Numbered from the stretch's first letter, positions 8,642 to 17,990 are shown. The stretch is 58,715 bases of DNA from an uncultured Collinsella sp. (GCA_900551815.1 URXE01000002.1:1-58715), one strand, 5' to 3'. Program-made: numbers and translations. The notes: a model not told the origin generated them from the sequence alone.

Positions 8642-9517
8642 ATGGGCGAGCAGGTTTGTATGACGGGCGCCGAGTACTGCGACGGAGCTGCGGGCGTGGA
8701 TGCGAACGGTTATCCGGTCGAGACTACGGGCAATGCGGTGCTGGACATCTTGGAGCATCGCTCGTCCACGCGTGCCTTTGCGCGTGATGACGACGACCGT
8801 CCCGTGGCGGTGACCGACGAGCAGCGCGCAGCGATTTTGCATGCGGCGAGTCGCGCGCCGTCGGCGGGCGCCATGATGATGTATTCCATCGTGAGCATTC
8901 GCGAGCAGGCTACGCTGGACCGTCTGGCCGACCTGTGCGACCACCAACCCATGATTGCCAAGGCGCCCTGGGCACTCATATTTGTGGTCGATTATGCCAA
9001 GTGGATCGATCTGTTTGAGCACGTGGGCTGCTTTGAGCCCGAGTTTGTCGAGCGCACGGGCAAGGCGCCCCGCCGCGCGCCGGGTTTGGGCGACTTTGCC
9101 ATCGCGGCCCAAGACGCCGTGATCGCCGCGCAAAACGCCGTGGTTGCCGCTGAGGCCCTGGGGCTGGGGAGCTGCTACATCGGCGATATCGTCGAGAACG
9201 CCGAGGAAGTCGCCGAGCTGCTGGACTTGCCGCCCTATACCATGCCGCTGTCGATGCTCATCATCGGCAGGCCCCGTAAGGAGCGTCCGGCAATCGCGCA
9301 TCCCGTGGTGAACCTGGTGCACGAGGAGCACTACTGCCGTGCGGATGCCGCGACCATGGACGCACAGGTGGCCGAGATGGACGCGATGTTCCGTCCGCAT
9401 GCCCGCGAGGTGGGGGAGCGCGTCGTGGATATCTACACTCGCAAGCACACGAGCCCCTTTATGGCCGAGATGAGCCGCTCCATGGAGTGGTGGTTCAAAA
9501 ACTGGCTTGGAAAATGA
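8642..9517 (+). CDS. nitroreductase family flavoprotein
   Basis: GAGGA lies seven bases before the ATG. The 291-residue product has the FMN-binding nitroreductase pattern: RSSTRAF near residue 40, RAPSAGAMMMYSI near 75-87, and the helix of repeated AAQ/AAE followed by GLGSCYIGDI near 170-185. These enzymes reduce nitro groups, quinones or flavins with NAD(P)H. The C-terminal 60 residues add a helical extension (HAREVGERVVDIYTRKH). It is single, between the divergent LtaS-like gene and kup, and its substrate is unknown. Confidence 0.85.
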   Translation: MGEQVCMTGAEYCDGAAGVDANGYPVETTGNAVLDILEHRSSTRAFARDDDDRPVAVTDEQRAAILHAASRAPSAGAMMMYSIVSIREQATLDRLADLCDHQPMIAKAPWALIFVVDYAKWIDLFEHVGCFEPEFVERTGKAPRRAPGLGDFAIAAQDAVIAAQNAVVAAEALGLGSCYIGDIVENAEEVAELLDLPPYTMPLSMLIIGRPRKERPAIAHPVVNLVHEEHYCRADAATMDAQVAEMDAMFRPHAREVGERVVDIYTRKHTSPFMAEMSRSMEWWFKNWLGK

Positions 9518-9519
9518 CG

Positions 9520-9552
9520 AATGTGACAAGGGGACAGTCCCTTTGTCACATT
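9520..9552. repeat. 33-bp dispersed palindrome, copy 1
   Basis: Arms AATGTGACAAGGGGAC and GTCCCTTTGTCACATT around a central A, with one mismatch. Near-identical copies lie at 23970, 33410, 34958 and 36924. It sits directly after the nitroreductase stop codon. Confidence 0.8.
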
Positions 9553-9612
9553 CCATATCGTCGCGGTGGCCTAAAGGCCGTATAAATGTTTATCTAGCTG
9601 GGAAAACAGTAC

Positions 9613-9641
9613 CATTCAAACATAGGCCGATTACCTATAAT
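9613..9641 (+). promoter_or_regulatory. likely promoter of kup
   Basis: TATAAT at 9636-9641 is a perfect -10 box. The -35 is weak: CATTCA at 9613-9618 gives a 17-base spacer. The leader would be only about 28 bases, too short for a ydaO-type riboswitch. Confidence 0.5.
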
Positions 9642-9676
9642 TCCTTCGAACATTAAAGTTGGGAGGAAACCGGCTT

Positions 9677-11704
9677 ATGGAACAGAAGGCCAAGGAGGCA
9701 GCCTCGCACGCTGCGATTCCTGTGAGCATCTCGGCGATGCTCGTCACGCTGGGCGTGGTGTACGGCGATATCGGCACCAGCCCTATGTATGTAACCAAGG
9801 CGCTCGTTGCCGGCAACGGCGGCATCGGAAGTGTGACGGAGGAGTTCGTGCTTGGCGCGCTCTCCCTTGTCGTGTGGACGGTCACGCTGCTGACCACCAT
9901 CAAGTATGTGCTCATCTCGCTGCGCGCCGATAACCATGGTGAGGGCGGCATCTTTGCCCTGTACAGCCTGGTCAAGCGCTGCGGCAAGTGGCTTATCATC
10001 CCCGCCATGCTGGGTGGCGCCGCGCTGCTCGCCGACGGCATCCTGACGCCGGCCGTTACCGTTACCACGGCCATCGAGGGCCTGCGCACCATCCCGGCGG
10101 TCCATGCCGTGCTGGGCGATGACCAGGGCCGCGTCGTCGCCATTACGCTCGCCATCATCATCGCGCTCTTTTTGGTACAGCGCATCGGTACGGCCAAGAT
10201 CGGTCACGCCTTTGGCCCCATCATGACGCTGTGGTTTCTGTTCCTGGGCGGCACGGGTCTGTTCTTTGTCTTCCAGCACCCCGCCGTGCTGCTGTGCCTC
10301 AACCCGGTGCGCGGCATCGCCTTTTTGCTGAGCCCCAACAACCACGCGGGCATCATGATTCTGGGCAGCTGCTTCCTCGCCACCACCGGTGCCGAGGCGC
10401 TCTACTCCGACATGGGCCACGTCGGCCGCGGCAACATCTACGCCACCTGGCCGTTCGTTAAGTGCTGTTTGCTGCTTTCCTATATGGGCCAGGGCGCTTG
10501 GCTTATGAACAACGCTGCCAACCCCGAGCTCATGGGCATTGCCGACCTCAACCCGTTCTACCAGATGCTCGCCCCGGGCCTGCGCCCGTTTGCCGTCGGC
10601 CTTTCCACCGTCGCGGCCATCATCGCCTCGCAGGCGCTCATCACCGGCGCATTCTCGCTGGTGTCCGAGGCCAGCCGCCTGGACCTTATGCCGCACATGC
10701 AGGTCTTCTACCCTGCCGAGACCAAGGGCCAGCTCTACATCCCCATGGTCAACAACGTCATGCTTGTCGGCTGCGTCATCGTGGTGCTGCTGTTCCAGAA
10801 CTCGGCGCATATGGAAGCCGCCTACGGCCTTGCCATTACGCTGACTATGATGTGCACCACGCTGCTGCTCTTCTTCTACCTGCACGAGGAGCGCAAGCTC
10901 AAGGTTGCTCCGTGGATCTTCGCGGCCTTCTTCCTTTTGCTCGAAGGCTTCTTCTTTGTGAGCTCGCTCACCAAGTTCTTCCACGGCGGCTACTTCACCA
11001 TCATCATGGCTGCACTCATCATGGGCATTATGGTGTGCTGGTACAACGGCACGGCGGTCGAGCAGCGCCAGTTTACGCTGCTGCCGCTGCGCAGCTACCT
11101 GCCGCAGCTCAAGCGCCTGCGCGACGACGACCGTTACGAGCGCATGAGCGACAACGTCGTGTACCTGACCAAGGACACCCATACCGACTACATCGACCGC
11201 GATATTGTCTACTCGATCTTGGACAAGCATCCCAAGCGTGCCCACGCCTGGTGGTTTGTGAACGTCGAGACCATGGACGAACCGCATACCTTTGCCTATT
11301 CGGTCGAGACGTTCGGCACCGACTACGTGTTCCGCGTGCATCTGTACCTGGGCTACAAGATCAACCAGCGCGTCAATGCCTACCTGCGTCAGGTTGTTCA
11401 GGACCTGGCTGCCACCGGCGAGCTGCCGCCGCAGACGCATGACTACTCGGTCTACAAGGATCCGGGTAACATCGGCACGTTCAAGTTCGTCCTGATCCGT
11501 AAGCTTCTGGCGCCCGAAAGCGATGTGGAGCCGAGCGAGCGTACGGCCATCACGCTCAAGTACATCATCCGCCGCGCCGCCGGCACGCCCGCGCGTTGGT
11601 ACGGCCTGGAGAACTCCAACGTGAGCTTTGAGTACGTGCCGCTGTTCACCAAGTTCAAGGCCGTGAACAAGATGCAGCGCCTGGCTCCCAACGAGCGGCC
11701 GTAG
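9677..11704 (+). CDS. kup: KUP-family potassium uptake permease
   Basis: The ATG at 9677 follows GGAGGAA by eight bases; an in-frame TTG at 9659 is not preferred. The 675-residue protein carries the KUP signature GVVYGDIGTSPMY near residue 25, then about twelve membrane helices up to residue ~460 and a ~215-residue soluble C-terminus. KUP proteins bring in K+ with protons. The gene is followed by a small membrane protein and a KdpD/KdpE-like pair, which suggests a potassium-homeostasis block. Length is slightly above the usual 620-650. Confidence 0.93.
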   Translation: MEQKAKEAASHAAIPVSISAMLVTLGVVYGDIGTSPMYVTKALVAGNGGIGSVTEEFVLGALSLVVWTVTLLTTIKYVLISLRADNHGEGGIFALYSLVKRCGKWLIIPAMLGGAALLADGILTPAVTVTTAIEGLRTIPAVHAVLGDDQGRVVAITLAIIIALFLVQRIGTAKIGHAFGPIMTLWFLFLGGTGLFFVFQHPAVLLCLNPVRGIAFLLSPNNHAGIMILGSCFLATTGAEALYSDMGHVGRGNIYATWPFVKCCLLLSYMGQGAWLMNNAANPELMGIADLNPFYQMLAPGLRPFAVGLSTVAAIIASQALITGAFSLVSEASRLDLMPHMQVFYPAETKGQLYIPMVNNVMLVGCVIVVLLFQNSAHMEAAYGLAITLTMMCTTLLLFFYLHEERKLKVAPWIFAAFFLLLEGFFFVSSLTKFFHGGYFTIIMAALIMGIMVCWYNGTAVEQRQFTLLPLRSYLPQLKRLRDDDRYERMSDNVVYLTKDTHTDYIDRDIVYSILDKHPKRAHAWWFVNVETMDEPHTFAYSVETFGTDYVFRVHLYLGYKINQRVNAYLRQVVQDLAATGELPPQTHDYSVYKDPGNIGTFKFVLIRKLLAPESDVEPSERTAITLKYIIRRAAGTPARWYGLENSNVSFEYVPLFTKFKAVNKMQRLAPNERP

Positions 11705-11773
11705 TCGACGTTCGAGGTTTGTCTGCGAACGGGCGGGTTTGTATTGACGGGGATTGAGTCCTGGGAGGAAACC

Positions 11774-11968
11774 ATGGATGCAAAGGTGCTTGACGGTTGC
11801 GATCTTGCGACCGAGCTGGTGCGTGAGGTACGCGCCGATGCTGCCGAAGATCGGTTCTTTACGAATCGGGCCAACATGGATATGGCCGACCGCGTGATTT
11901 CGATCGTGGCACTGGTATTTGGAGTGGTGTGCGTGTGCGCCCTGCTCGCGCACGTGCTGTTTGTCTAA
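11774..11968 (+). CDS. small single-pass membrane protein after kup
   Basis: GGGAGGAAACC precedes the ATG, a good ribosome site. The 64-residue product has an acidic, helical N-terminal half and a C-terminal membrane helix (VISIVALVFGVVCVCALLAHVLFV region). No family was recognised. Its position 69 bases after kup suggests it is co-transcribed and might act on the transporter, but this is only context. An upstream in-frame start at 11744 lacks a site. Confidence 0.6.
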   Translation: MDAKVLDGCDLATELVREVRADAAEDRFFTNRANMDMADRVISIVALVFGVVCVCALLAHVLFV

Positions 11969-12000
11969 CGACCGCAGGTCGCAAAGGCTTTACACTTAGA

Positions 12001-12055
12001 ACCACCACAAGGGGAAACCACCACAAAGGTGCCTGTCCCCTTTGTGGTGGTTTTT
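12001..12055 (+). terminator. terminator after the kup pair
   Basis: AACCACCACAAAGG (12016-12029) pairs perfectly with CCTTTGTGGTGGTT (12039-12052), followed by TTTTTG. A second partial left arm, ACCACCACAAGGGG, lies at 12001-12014, so two alternative hairpins can form. Confidence 0.8.
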
Positions 12056-12081
12056 GTTTTTGAGAGAGGGGCGGGACGCTG

Positions 12082-13707
12082 ATGGACGTCCGTACGGACG
12101 GCGATATTGCCGATAGCTTTTGGTGGCGGCGCACAACGCTGACGCGCCGCACTCCTCTGTATGACGCCTGCGTATCGGTGGGGCTGCTGGTCGCGGCGAC
12201 GATTGTGGGCGCGCTGCTCGACCATCCGGGTCTCGCGCCGAGCATCATGATCGTCTATGTGTTCGCCGTTCAGCTGTGCGCATTCTTTACCTGGAGTCGC
12301 CTGTATTGCTTGCTGAGCTCGGCTGCCGCCGTGGCGCTCTACAACTTTTTGTTTGTCGACCCGCGCTACTCGCTGTCGCTTATCGACCGCGGCTATCCCG
12401 GCATGTTCTTCATCATGTTCGTGGTTTCGCTTGTGTCGAGCTCGATTGCGTTGGCCCTGCGCCGCGCCTTGGCACAGGCTGCCGCCAGCGACCGCCGCAC
12501 GCATATGGTGCTCGAGACCAACCGCATGCTGCAGCGGTGCGCCGATCAGCATCAGATCGTTCACGCCATGGCCACGCAGCTGGCGCGTCTTTCGGGCTGT
12601 CCGGTTGTGTGGTACAGCGCCGACGCCGAGGGCGATGACCTGCTGCCGCGTGCGACGTACACGGCCGTGGGCGATGCCGCCCCGGTGCACGAGCTGGCGC
12701 CGCAGATGCCGCCGAGGCTCTCGGCGTCCGCCTACGTGGGAACGCCGCTCGACGCCACGTTTGGCGGTTCGGCGTTTTATGGCATCTACCTGACGGTTCG
12801 CACGGGCGACGGCTTCGTGCGCTCGGGCGACCCCGCCTCGGTGGTGGGCGTGCTGGCTATCGTTGCCGAGCCCGACGTGCTGACGCATGAGGAACGGACA
12901 CTTGCCGATGCCATCGTGAGCGAAGGCGAGCTGGCGCTCGACCGCGCCCGCGCCATGGAGGCCCGCGAGGAGGCGGCGGTACTCGCCAAAAACGAACAGC
13001 TGCGCGCCAACCTGCTGCGCTCCATCTCGCACGATTTGCGCACGCCGCTCACCAGTATTTCGGGCAATGCCGACGTGCTGCTCGACCAGGGCTCGACCGG
13101 CACCGCGGTGCTCGATGCCCAGACGCGCCGCGGCCTGCTTCTATCCATTCGCTCGGATGCGCTGTGGCTCAACGCCACTGTCGAGAACCTGCTCGCCATC
13201 ACCAAGCTCGAGGGCGGCGGCATGCATCTGTCGACTACGCTCGAGCTCATGGACGATATCGTCGAGGAGGCGCTGCGCCACGTAAATCCGGCCGTGCGCG
13301 AGCACGACCTTAAGGTGGTGGCGTGCGACGAGCCGGCGCTCGTCAACGTCGATGCGCGCCTGATGGTGCAGCTGGTGGTCAATCTGGTGAACAACGCCAT
13401 CACCTATACGCCCGCAGGCTCGCATATCGTGATTTCGATTGGCGTCGACGATGGACGCGTAGCGTGCTCGGTGGCCGATGACGGCCCGGGCATTGCGCCC
13501 GAGGACCGCGAGCGGATCTTTGAGTCGTTCTACACCGCCAACCACGGTCTTGCCGACAGCCATCGCAGCGTGGGTCTGGGTCTTTCGCTCTGCCGCTCCA
13601 TTGCGTTAGCGCATGGCGGTAGCATAGAGGTTGCCGCGGCGGATCCGCACGGCTCGGTCTTTACGATTGAGCTTCCCGTCGCTGACGTTTCGTTTGATAA
13701 GGAGTAG
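12082..13707 (+). CDS. KdpD-like sensor histidine kinase lacking the N-terminal domain
   Basis: The 541-residue product starts with four membrane helices (residues ~25-125) of the KdpD DUF4118 type, then a GAF-like region, and the kinase core: ISHDLRTPLTS with phospho-accepting His317, NLVNNAITYTP (N box), DDGPGIAPED and VGLGLSLCR. Full KdpD (~890 residues) also has an N-terminal KdpD/USP region that senses K+ and ATP; it is absent here. The response-regulator gene begins four bases after the stop. No kdpFABC genes are nearby, so the output may be kup or a distant locus. Confidence 0.85.
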   Translation: MDVRTDGDIADSFWWRRTTLTRRTPLYDACVSVGLLVAATIVGALLDHPGLAPSIMIVYVFAVQLCAFFTWSRLYCLLSSAAAVALYNFLFVDPRYSLSLIDRGYPGMFFIMFVVSLVSSSIALALRRALAQAAASDRRTHMVLETNRMLQRCADQHQIVHAMATQLARLSGCPVVWYSADAEGDDLLPRATYTAVGDAAPVHELAPQMPPRLSASAYVGTPLDATFGGSAFYGIYLTVRTGDGFVRSGDPASVVGVLAIVAEPDVLTHEERTLADAIVSEGELALDRARAMEAREEAAVLAKNEQLRANLLRSISHDLRTPLTSISGNADVLLDQGSTGTAVLDAQTRRGLLLSIRSDALWLNATVENLLAITKLEGGGMHLSTTLELMDDIVEEALRHVNPAVREHDLKVVACDEPALVNVDARLMVQLVVNLVNNAITYTPAGSHIVISIGVDDGRVACSVADDGPGIAPEDRERIFESFYTANHGLADSHRSVGLGLSLCRSIALAHGGSIEVAAADPHGSVFTIELPVADVSFDKE

Positions 13708-13711
13708 CGCC

Positions 13712-14425
13712 GTGCCGAACTCTGCCGTAAAACCGCTCATCTTGGTCGTTGAGGACGACCCCGCCGTTCGCAACTTAATCGTTGCCGCACTCGAGGCGCA
13801 CGGCTTGCGCCATATGGCCGTGGAGACCGCCCATGCCGCCATCGCCGCCGCCTCATCGCAGGCACCGAGCATTGTGCTGCTCGATCTGGGCCTGCCCGAT
13901 ATGGACGGCGTCAAGGTGGTGGAGTCGGTGCGCGCATGGTCGGGCATGCCGATCATCGTGGTCTCGGCGCGCAGTGAGGATGCGGACAAGATTCGCGCGC
14001 TCGATGCCGGCGCCGACGACTACCTGACCAAGCCGTTTTCGGTCGAGGAGTTGCTCGCGCGCATTCGCACGACGCTCAGGCGCCTTTCGTATGCACAAAC
14101 GGGCGGCGTTGTCTCCGAGGGCTCGTTCGATACCGGCGAGTTGCATATCGATTTTGATGCCGGTATCGCCACGATGGATGGCGAGGAACTGCATCTGACG
14201 CCGATCGAGTACAAGCTCCTGTGCCTGCTGGCGCACAACGCCGACAAGGTGCTGACGCACCAGTTTATCCTGCACGAGATTTGGGGCACGGCAACTAAGA
14301 GCGATCTGGCGAGCCTGCGCGTCTTTATGGGCACGTTGCGCAAGAAGATCGAGTCCGACCCCGCGCACCCGCGCTATATCCAGACGCATGTGGGTATCGG
14401 TTACCGATTGGTCACCCAAGGCTAG
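13712..14425 (+). CDS. KdpE-like OmpR-family response regulator
   Basis: GTG start at 13712, with AAGGAG seven bases upstream inside the end of the kinase gene; longer frames starting earlier overlap the kinase. The 237-residue product has a receiver domain with VEDDP, phospho-acceptor Asp58 (LLDLGLPD) and TKPF, and a winged-helix DNA-binding domain with LTPIEYKLLCLLAHN and VGIGYRL. This is the KdpE/OmpR layout. It pairs with the upstream kinase and probably regulates potassium or turgor genes. Confidence 0.9.
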   Translation: MPNSAVKPLILVVEDDPAVRNLIVAALEAHGLRHMAVETAHAAIAAASSQAPSIVLLDLGLPDMDGVKVVESVRAWSGMPIIVVSARSEDADKIRALDAGADDYLTKPFSVEELLARIRTTLRRLSYAQTGGVVSEGSFDTGELHIDFDAGIATMDGEELHLTPIEYKLLCLLAHNADKVLTHQFILHEIWGTATKSDLASLRVFMGTLRKKIESDPAHPRYIQTHVGIGYRLVTQG

Positions 14426-14450
14426 ATCGCCGGCCACCATCCCAATATGA

Positions 14451-14515
14451 GTTGCGGTGGAATACGGTCTAAATTTGCCTCATTCCAGGCAAAACAGTCC
14501 GTATTCCACCGCAAC
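14451..14515. terminator. long inverted repeat between convergent genes
   Basis: GTTGCGGTGGAATACGG (14451-14467) pairs perfectly with CCGTATTCCACCGCAAC (14499-14515); an inner TTTGCCT/AGGCAAA adds pairs. T-rich sequence follows on the plus side. It could end transcription in both directions between the KdpE-like and RlmKL-like genes. Confidence 0.65.
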
Positions 14516-14522
14516 TATTTTA

Positions 14523-17087
14523 TTAGCCCTTGGGCTTGCTGGCGTAGAACTTCTTCTTTTTGGGCTTGCCGGCAGGAGAGGGTTTGCCGGCAAAGTTCGA
14601 CTTGCCGTTGCCGGCCTGCGCATGCGCGGGCGCCGTTGCGCGAGGCTTGCGGGCCTCGGGGTTGCGCAGCTCCTCGGTTCGCTCGGCAATCTCCTCGGCG
14701 CTAAAGCCGGCCTCTGCCATGGCGTCCTCGATAGGCAGGCGGCGAACGATGTAGCAGTGGTGCACCTTCTGGTTGCGCGCGAAATCCTCGGGGATGGTCT
14801 GTGCCGTAATGTCCTCCAGCACCACGCCTGCGCGTGCGAGCTTGCGCGTCTCGGGACGGAAGCCGCGCAGGTTGCAGCTAAAGATGGCATGCCCGCCCTG
14901 TGCGAGCAGGCGGGATACGCCGGCCAAAAGCTCAACATGGTCGCGCTGGACATCCCAGGTGCGGCGGCCCATCTTGGACGAGTTCGAGAACGTGGGCGGG
15001 TCGACAAAGATCAGGTCCCAGCGGTTGCGCGTCTGGCGCTGGTCACGAATCCAGGCGAGCACGTCGTCGCGCACAAAATGATGCTGCGGTCCCACAAAGC
15101 CGTTTTGGCGCATGTTGCGCTCGGCCCAGTCCAGGTAGGTGTTGGAGAGGTCGACCGTCACGGTCTCCTCGACGCCGCCGTCCGCCGCGTAGCAGGTGGC
15201 GGTGCCGGTATAGGCAAACAGGTTGAGGAAGTGACGCGCCTGCTTGGCGTGCTCGCGCACCAGGTTGCGGGTGACGCGGTGATCCAGGAAGATGCCCACA
15301 TCCAGATAATCGTCAAAGTTGACGGCAAAGGTGAGTCCACCCTCTTCGATGAGCGGCAGGCGACGGCGAGCGATGTTGGCGCGCTCGCCCGATCCGCCCT
15401 TGCCGGCGCCCTGCTTGCCGTACTGCGAGCCGCCACGCGAGCGCATGCGGGCCTTGGCGTGCACATGCTCGGCCGGAACATCCAGGATGCGCGGCGCGAT
15501 GGCCAAGATGTCGAGCATACGGGCCTGGGCTAGCGCGGGATCGATGGTCTTAGGCGCGGCGTACTCGGCGATGACGAGCCAGCGGCCCGGCGTCTGCGGG
15601 CAGCCCTCGTACAGGTCGATGGCGGCGGAGTAATCGGGCAGGTCGGCATCGTAGACGCGGTAGCAGCTCACGCCCTCGCGCTTGGCCCACTTGCGGCGCA
15701 GACGGGCATTCTTGCGCAGGCGGTTGGCGAACTGCTCCGACTCCGGGATGAGCACGGGCAGTGGCTTGCCGTCGCCCAGGTCGAGTGTGGCGGCAGGCTC
15801 GGACATGGGGGTGTCGGCGGCTTTGTCGTTGACTTCGTTGGCATCCGCAACCTCGGCCTCGGCATCCGCACTGGTCGCAGCCTCAAACGCTGCGGCGGCC
15901 TGCTCGAGCGAAGGCCAGACTTCGACGGTCGCCTCCTCGTTGTTGGGCATGACGGCGATCGCGCGCTCGGGCTCGGCGTGGAGCGCGCGGGCCAGCAATC
16001 CGTCGCGGGTGAGCGCGGCGACCGGCGCCGAAGCGAGCTCGGGCGCGCGGTGCAGCTCGCCGATGAGCGTCATGGCGTCGTGCATAAGCGACAGCGGCGT
16101 CTCGGTCGTATCTGCGACCACGGCGGCGCCGGCGACGGCGCCCGCATGGTCCAGCACGGTGGCGGGCTTGGCGGCGCAAAAATCGACAAAGCGCTTGTAG
16201 CCGGCGCACTTGACCATGCGCTCGGCGGTCTTGCGGGCGGCGGGGTCAACATCCACAGCCACGATGCGTGCCTGGCGCTCGCGTGCTGCCGCCTCGCGCT
16301 CGCGTGCCTCGGCAAGCAGCTGCTCCCACAGAGCGGCGTCGTGCAGCTGCCAGCCCTCAAAGCCCCAGCGCTCGCGTGCGGCGCCCGGGGCGCGGTCAGT
16401 CAGAATATTCACGGCCTCCAGCAGCAGACCGCCGCCGGCGCACGAGGCGTCGACCAGCGTGGGAAGGGCTTCGTTCTCGTAATCGTCGGCCGTTAGCTCG
16501 CGCTCGCACAGTGCGGTCCAGCCGACCTGCGCCAGCACCAGGGCGGCGTAGTCGGGGCGCAGCACGTGTGAGCCCTCGCCGGCGCGGGTCGCTGCGGACG
16601 GCAGGCGTTTGAACAGCGGGTCGCCCGAAAGGTCCAGGCTTATGCTCGCACGGCGCTGGCGCAGCGAAAGCAGCAGGTGAACATCGGGATCGGCGGCGTC
16701 GACATCGGCGCGACGGCCCGTGGTCTCGGCCAGGCGGTCGCACAATGCGTCCTTGGCGCGCAGGGCCGAGAAACGCGTGTTGCGCAGCTGCTCGGTCACG
16801 CCGCGGGCGGTGATGGCGATGGTGGCGCCGGGGCGAACAATGCTCTCCCAGGCGATGTCGTAAACGCTATCGTACAGTTCATCGGCATCCTGCGCCTCAA
16901 AGCGCCCGAGCACCACGAACACGCGGCTCGCCAGGCGCGACCACAGACAGGCGCGGTAGCCTTCTTCGAGCTCGCCCTCAAATGTGGCGCGGCCCTTCAG
17001 CCGGCGAACATGCGAAAGCCCGAGGCGTTTAAGCTCATCGGCGAGTGCGGACTCAAAGCCCTCGGGGCAGCTTGCGTAAAATTCCAT
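14523..17087 (-). CDS. RlmKL-like 23S rRNA methyltransferase, RlmL half degenerate
   Basis: AGAGAGG precedes the ATG. The 854-residue protein begins with a ferredoxin-like/THUMP region (FYASCPEGFE, residues 1-150), then an RlmL-type Rossmann domain, then an RlmK domain with FAYTGTATCYAA and VDPPTFSNSS, the SAM and catalytic motifs for 23S G2069 N7-methylation. In the RlmL half, motif I reads DASCAGGGLLLEA rather than DPMCGSGTLLIEA, and the expected NPPYGER is replaced by ADTTETPLS. So G2445 methylation there is doubtful. An acidic Ala/Glu-rich linker (~390-440) and a basic Lys-rich C-tail are extra compared with the 702-residue E. coli protein. Confidence 0.85.
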   Translation of the reverse strand: MEFYASCPEGFESALADELKRLGLSHVRRLKGRATFEGELEEGYRACLWSRLASRVFVVLGRFEAQDADELYDSVYDIAWESIVRPGATIAITARGVTEQLRNTRFSALRAKDALCDRLAETTGRRADVDAADPDVHLLLSLRQRRASISLDLSGDPLFKRLPSAATRAGEGSHVLRPDYAALVLAQVGWTALCERELTADDYENEALPTLVDASCAGGGLLLEAVNILTDRAPGAARERWGFEGWQLHDAALWEQLLAEAREREAAARERQARIVAVDVDPAARKTAERMVKCAGYKRFVDFCAAKPATVLDHAGAVAGAAVVADTTETPLSLMHDAMTLIGELHRAPELASAPVAALTRDGLLARALHAEPERAIAVMPNNEEATVEVWPSLEQAAAAFEAATSADAEAEVADANEVNDKAADTPMSEPAATLDLGDGKPLPVLIPESEQFANRLRKNARLRRKWAKREGVSCYRVYDADLPDYSAAIDLYEGCPQTPGRWLVIAEYAAPKTIDPALAQARMLDILAIAPRILDVPAEHVHAKARMRSRGGSQYGKQGAGKGGSGERANIARRRLPLIEEGGLTFAVNFDDYLDVGIFLDHRVTRNLVREHAKQARHFLNLFAYTGTATCYAADGGVEETVTVDLSNTYLDWAERNMRQNGFVGPQHHFVRDDVLAWIRDQRQTRNRWDLIFVDPPTFSNSSKMGRRTWDVQRDHVELLAGVSRLLAQGGHAIFSCNLRGFRPETRKLARAGVVLEDITAQTIPEDFARNQKVHHCYIVRRLPIEDAMAEAGFSAEEIAERTEELRNPEARKPRATAPAHAQAGNGKSNFAGKPSPAGKPKKKKFYASKPKG

Positions 17088-17162
17088 GGGTGACCTCTCT
17101 GGTTGCGTCGCTCCATTATATGATGGATGCTTCGTTTGCCCTTATCCTCGAAAGGAACCCAT

Positions 17163-17990
17163 ATGATTGATGCGTGTCCCGAATCCGCTGTGCTCTTTTT
17201 TGACGTGGACGGCACGCTGACGTCGTTCGATCCCGACGATATGACCGATAAGGACTTTTCGGCGGTTCGCCCCTCGCAGATGGTCGTCGAGGCGTTTCAT
17301 CGTCTGCGCGACGCGGGGCACAAGGCGTTTATCTGCACGGGTCGCCCCCTGTGGCTCATCGCGGACAGCTTGCGTTCGCTCGACCCCGCGGGTGTCGTTG
17401 CCATGGCGGGCGCCACGCTCGAGGTCGAGGGCCGCGTGGTGCATGAGGACTGCTTTGGCGAGGACGTTATCGAGGAGCTTGCACGCCGTATGGCCGCGGC
17501 AGGGATTGAGGCCTTTTTCGAGACCAACGTGGCTACTTTTGCCCTGGAACCCGCGGGTGTTGAGCAGTCGTCTCTGATTGGCACTTCTGTGGCGCACAGC
17601 ACCGAGGAGATGCGCGTCGACGGCAGTCTGCGCGTGGGCAAGGTAGGCCTCACTGCGCCCAGTTTGGCTCGCGTAGCCAACGATGATGGCTTTATCGATC
17701 GCGAGTTTGAGCTATGCAACACCGGTGGTCAGAATCGCGAGCTGAGCCCCAAGGGCATCGACAAGGGCGTGGGCGTGGCGCGAGCGCTGGAATACCTGGG
17801 TCGCACCGGCAACGCGCGCACCTTTGGCTTTGGCGATTCGGGCAACGACCTGGGCATGCTCGCTGCCGTCGAGACAGCCGTGGCCATGGGCAACGCCATG
17901 CCCGAGGTCAAGGCGGTCGCCGACTACGTGACCGACGATGTCGCGCACGACGGTACCGTCACAGCGATGCAGCATTTCGGCCTCATCTAA
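17163..17990 (+). CDS. HAD-superfamily phosphatase, Cof type
   Basis: The ATG at 17163 follows GAAAGGA; an earlier in-frame start at 17127 overlaps the upstream promoter space. The 275-residue product has FFDVDGTLT (nucleophile Asp in the first motif), CTGRP (motif II), SPKGIDKG (motif III Lys) and FGFGDSGNDLGML (motif IV), with a type IIB cap between. Such enzymes remove phosphate from sugars, flavins or pyridoxal phosphate. The substrate is not readable. It diverges from the RlmKL-like gene. Confidence 0.85.
   Translation: MIDACPESAVLFFDVDGTLTSFDPDDMTDKDFSAVRPSQMVVEAFHRLRDAGHKAFICTGRPLWLIADSLRSLDPAGVVAMAGATLEVEGRVVHEDCFGEDVIEELARRMAAAGIEAFFETNVATFALEPAGVEQSSLIGTSVAHSTEEMRVDGSLRVGKVGLTAPSLARVANDDGFIDREFELCNTGGQNRELSPKGIDKGVGVARALEYLGRTGNARTFGFGDSGNDLGMLAAVETAVAMGNAMPEVKAVADYVTDDVAHDGTVTAMQHFGLI

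Noticed and set aside
9553..9676. c-di-AMP (ydaO-type) riboswitch before kup
   Set aside because: The -10 box at 9636 leaves a leader of about 28 bases and no ydaO motifs are visible.
9653..11953. 766-codon minus-strand frame
   Set aside because: Antisense to kup and the small membrane gene; high-GC third positions leave the opposite frame open.
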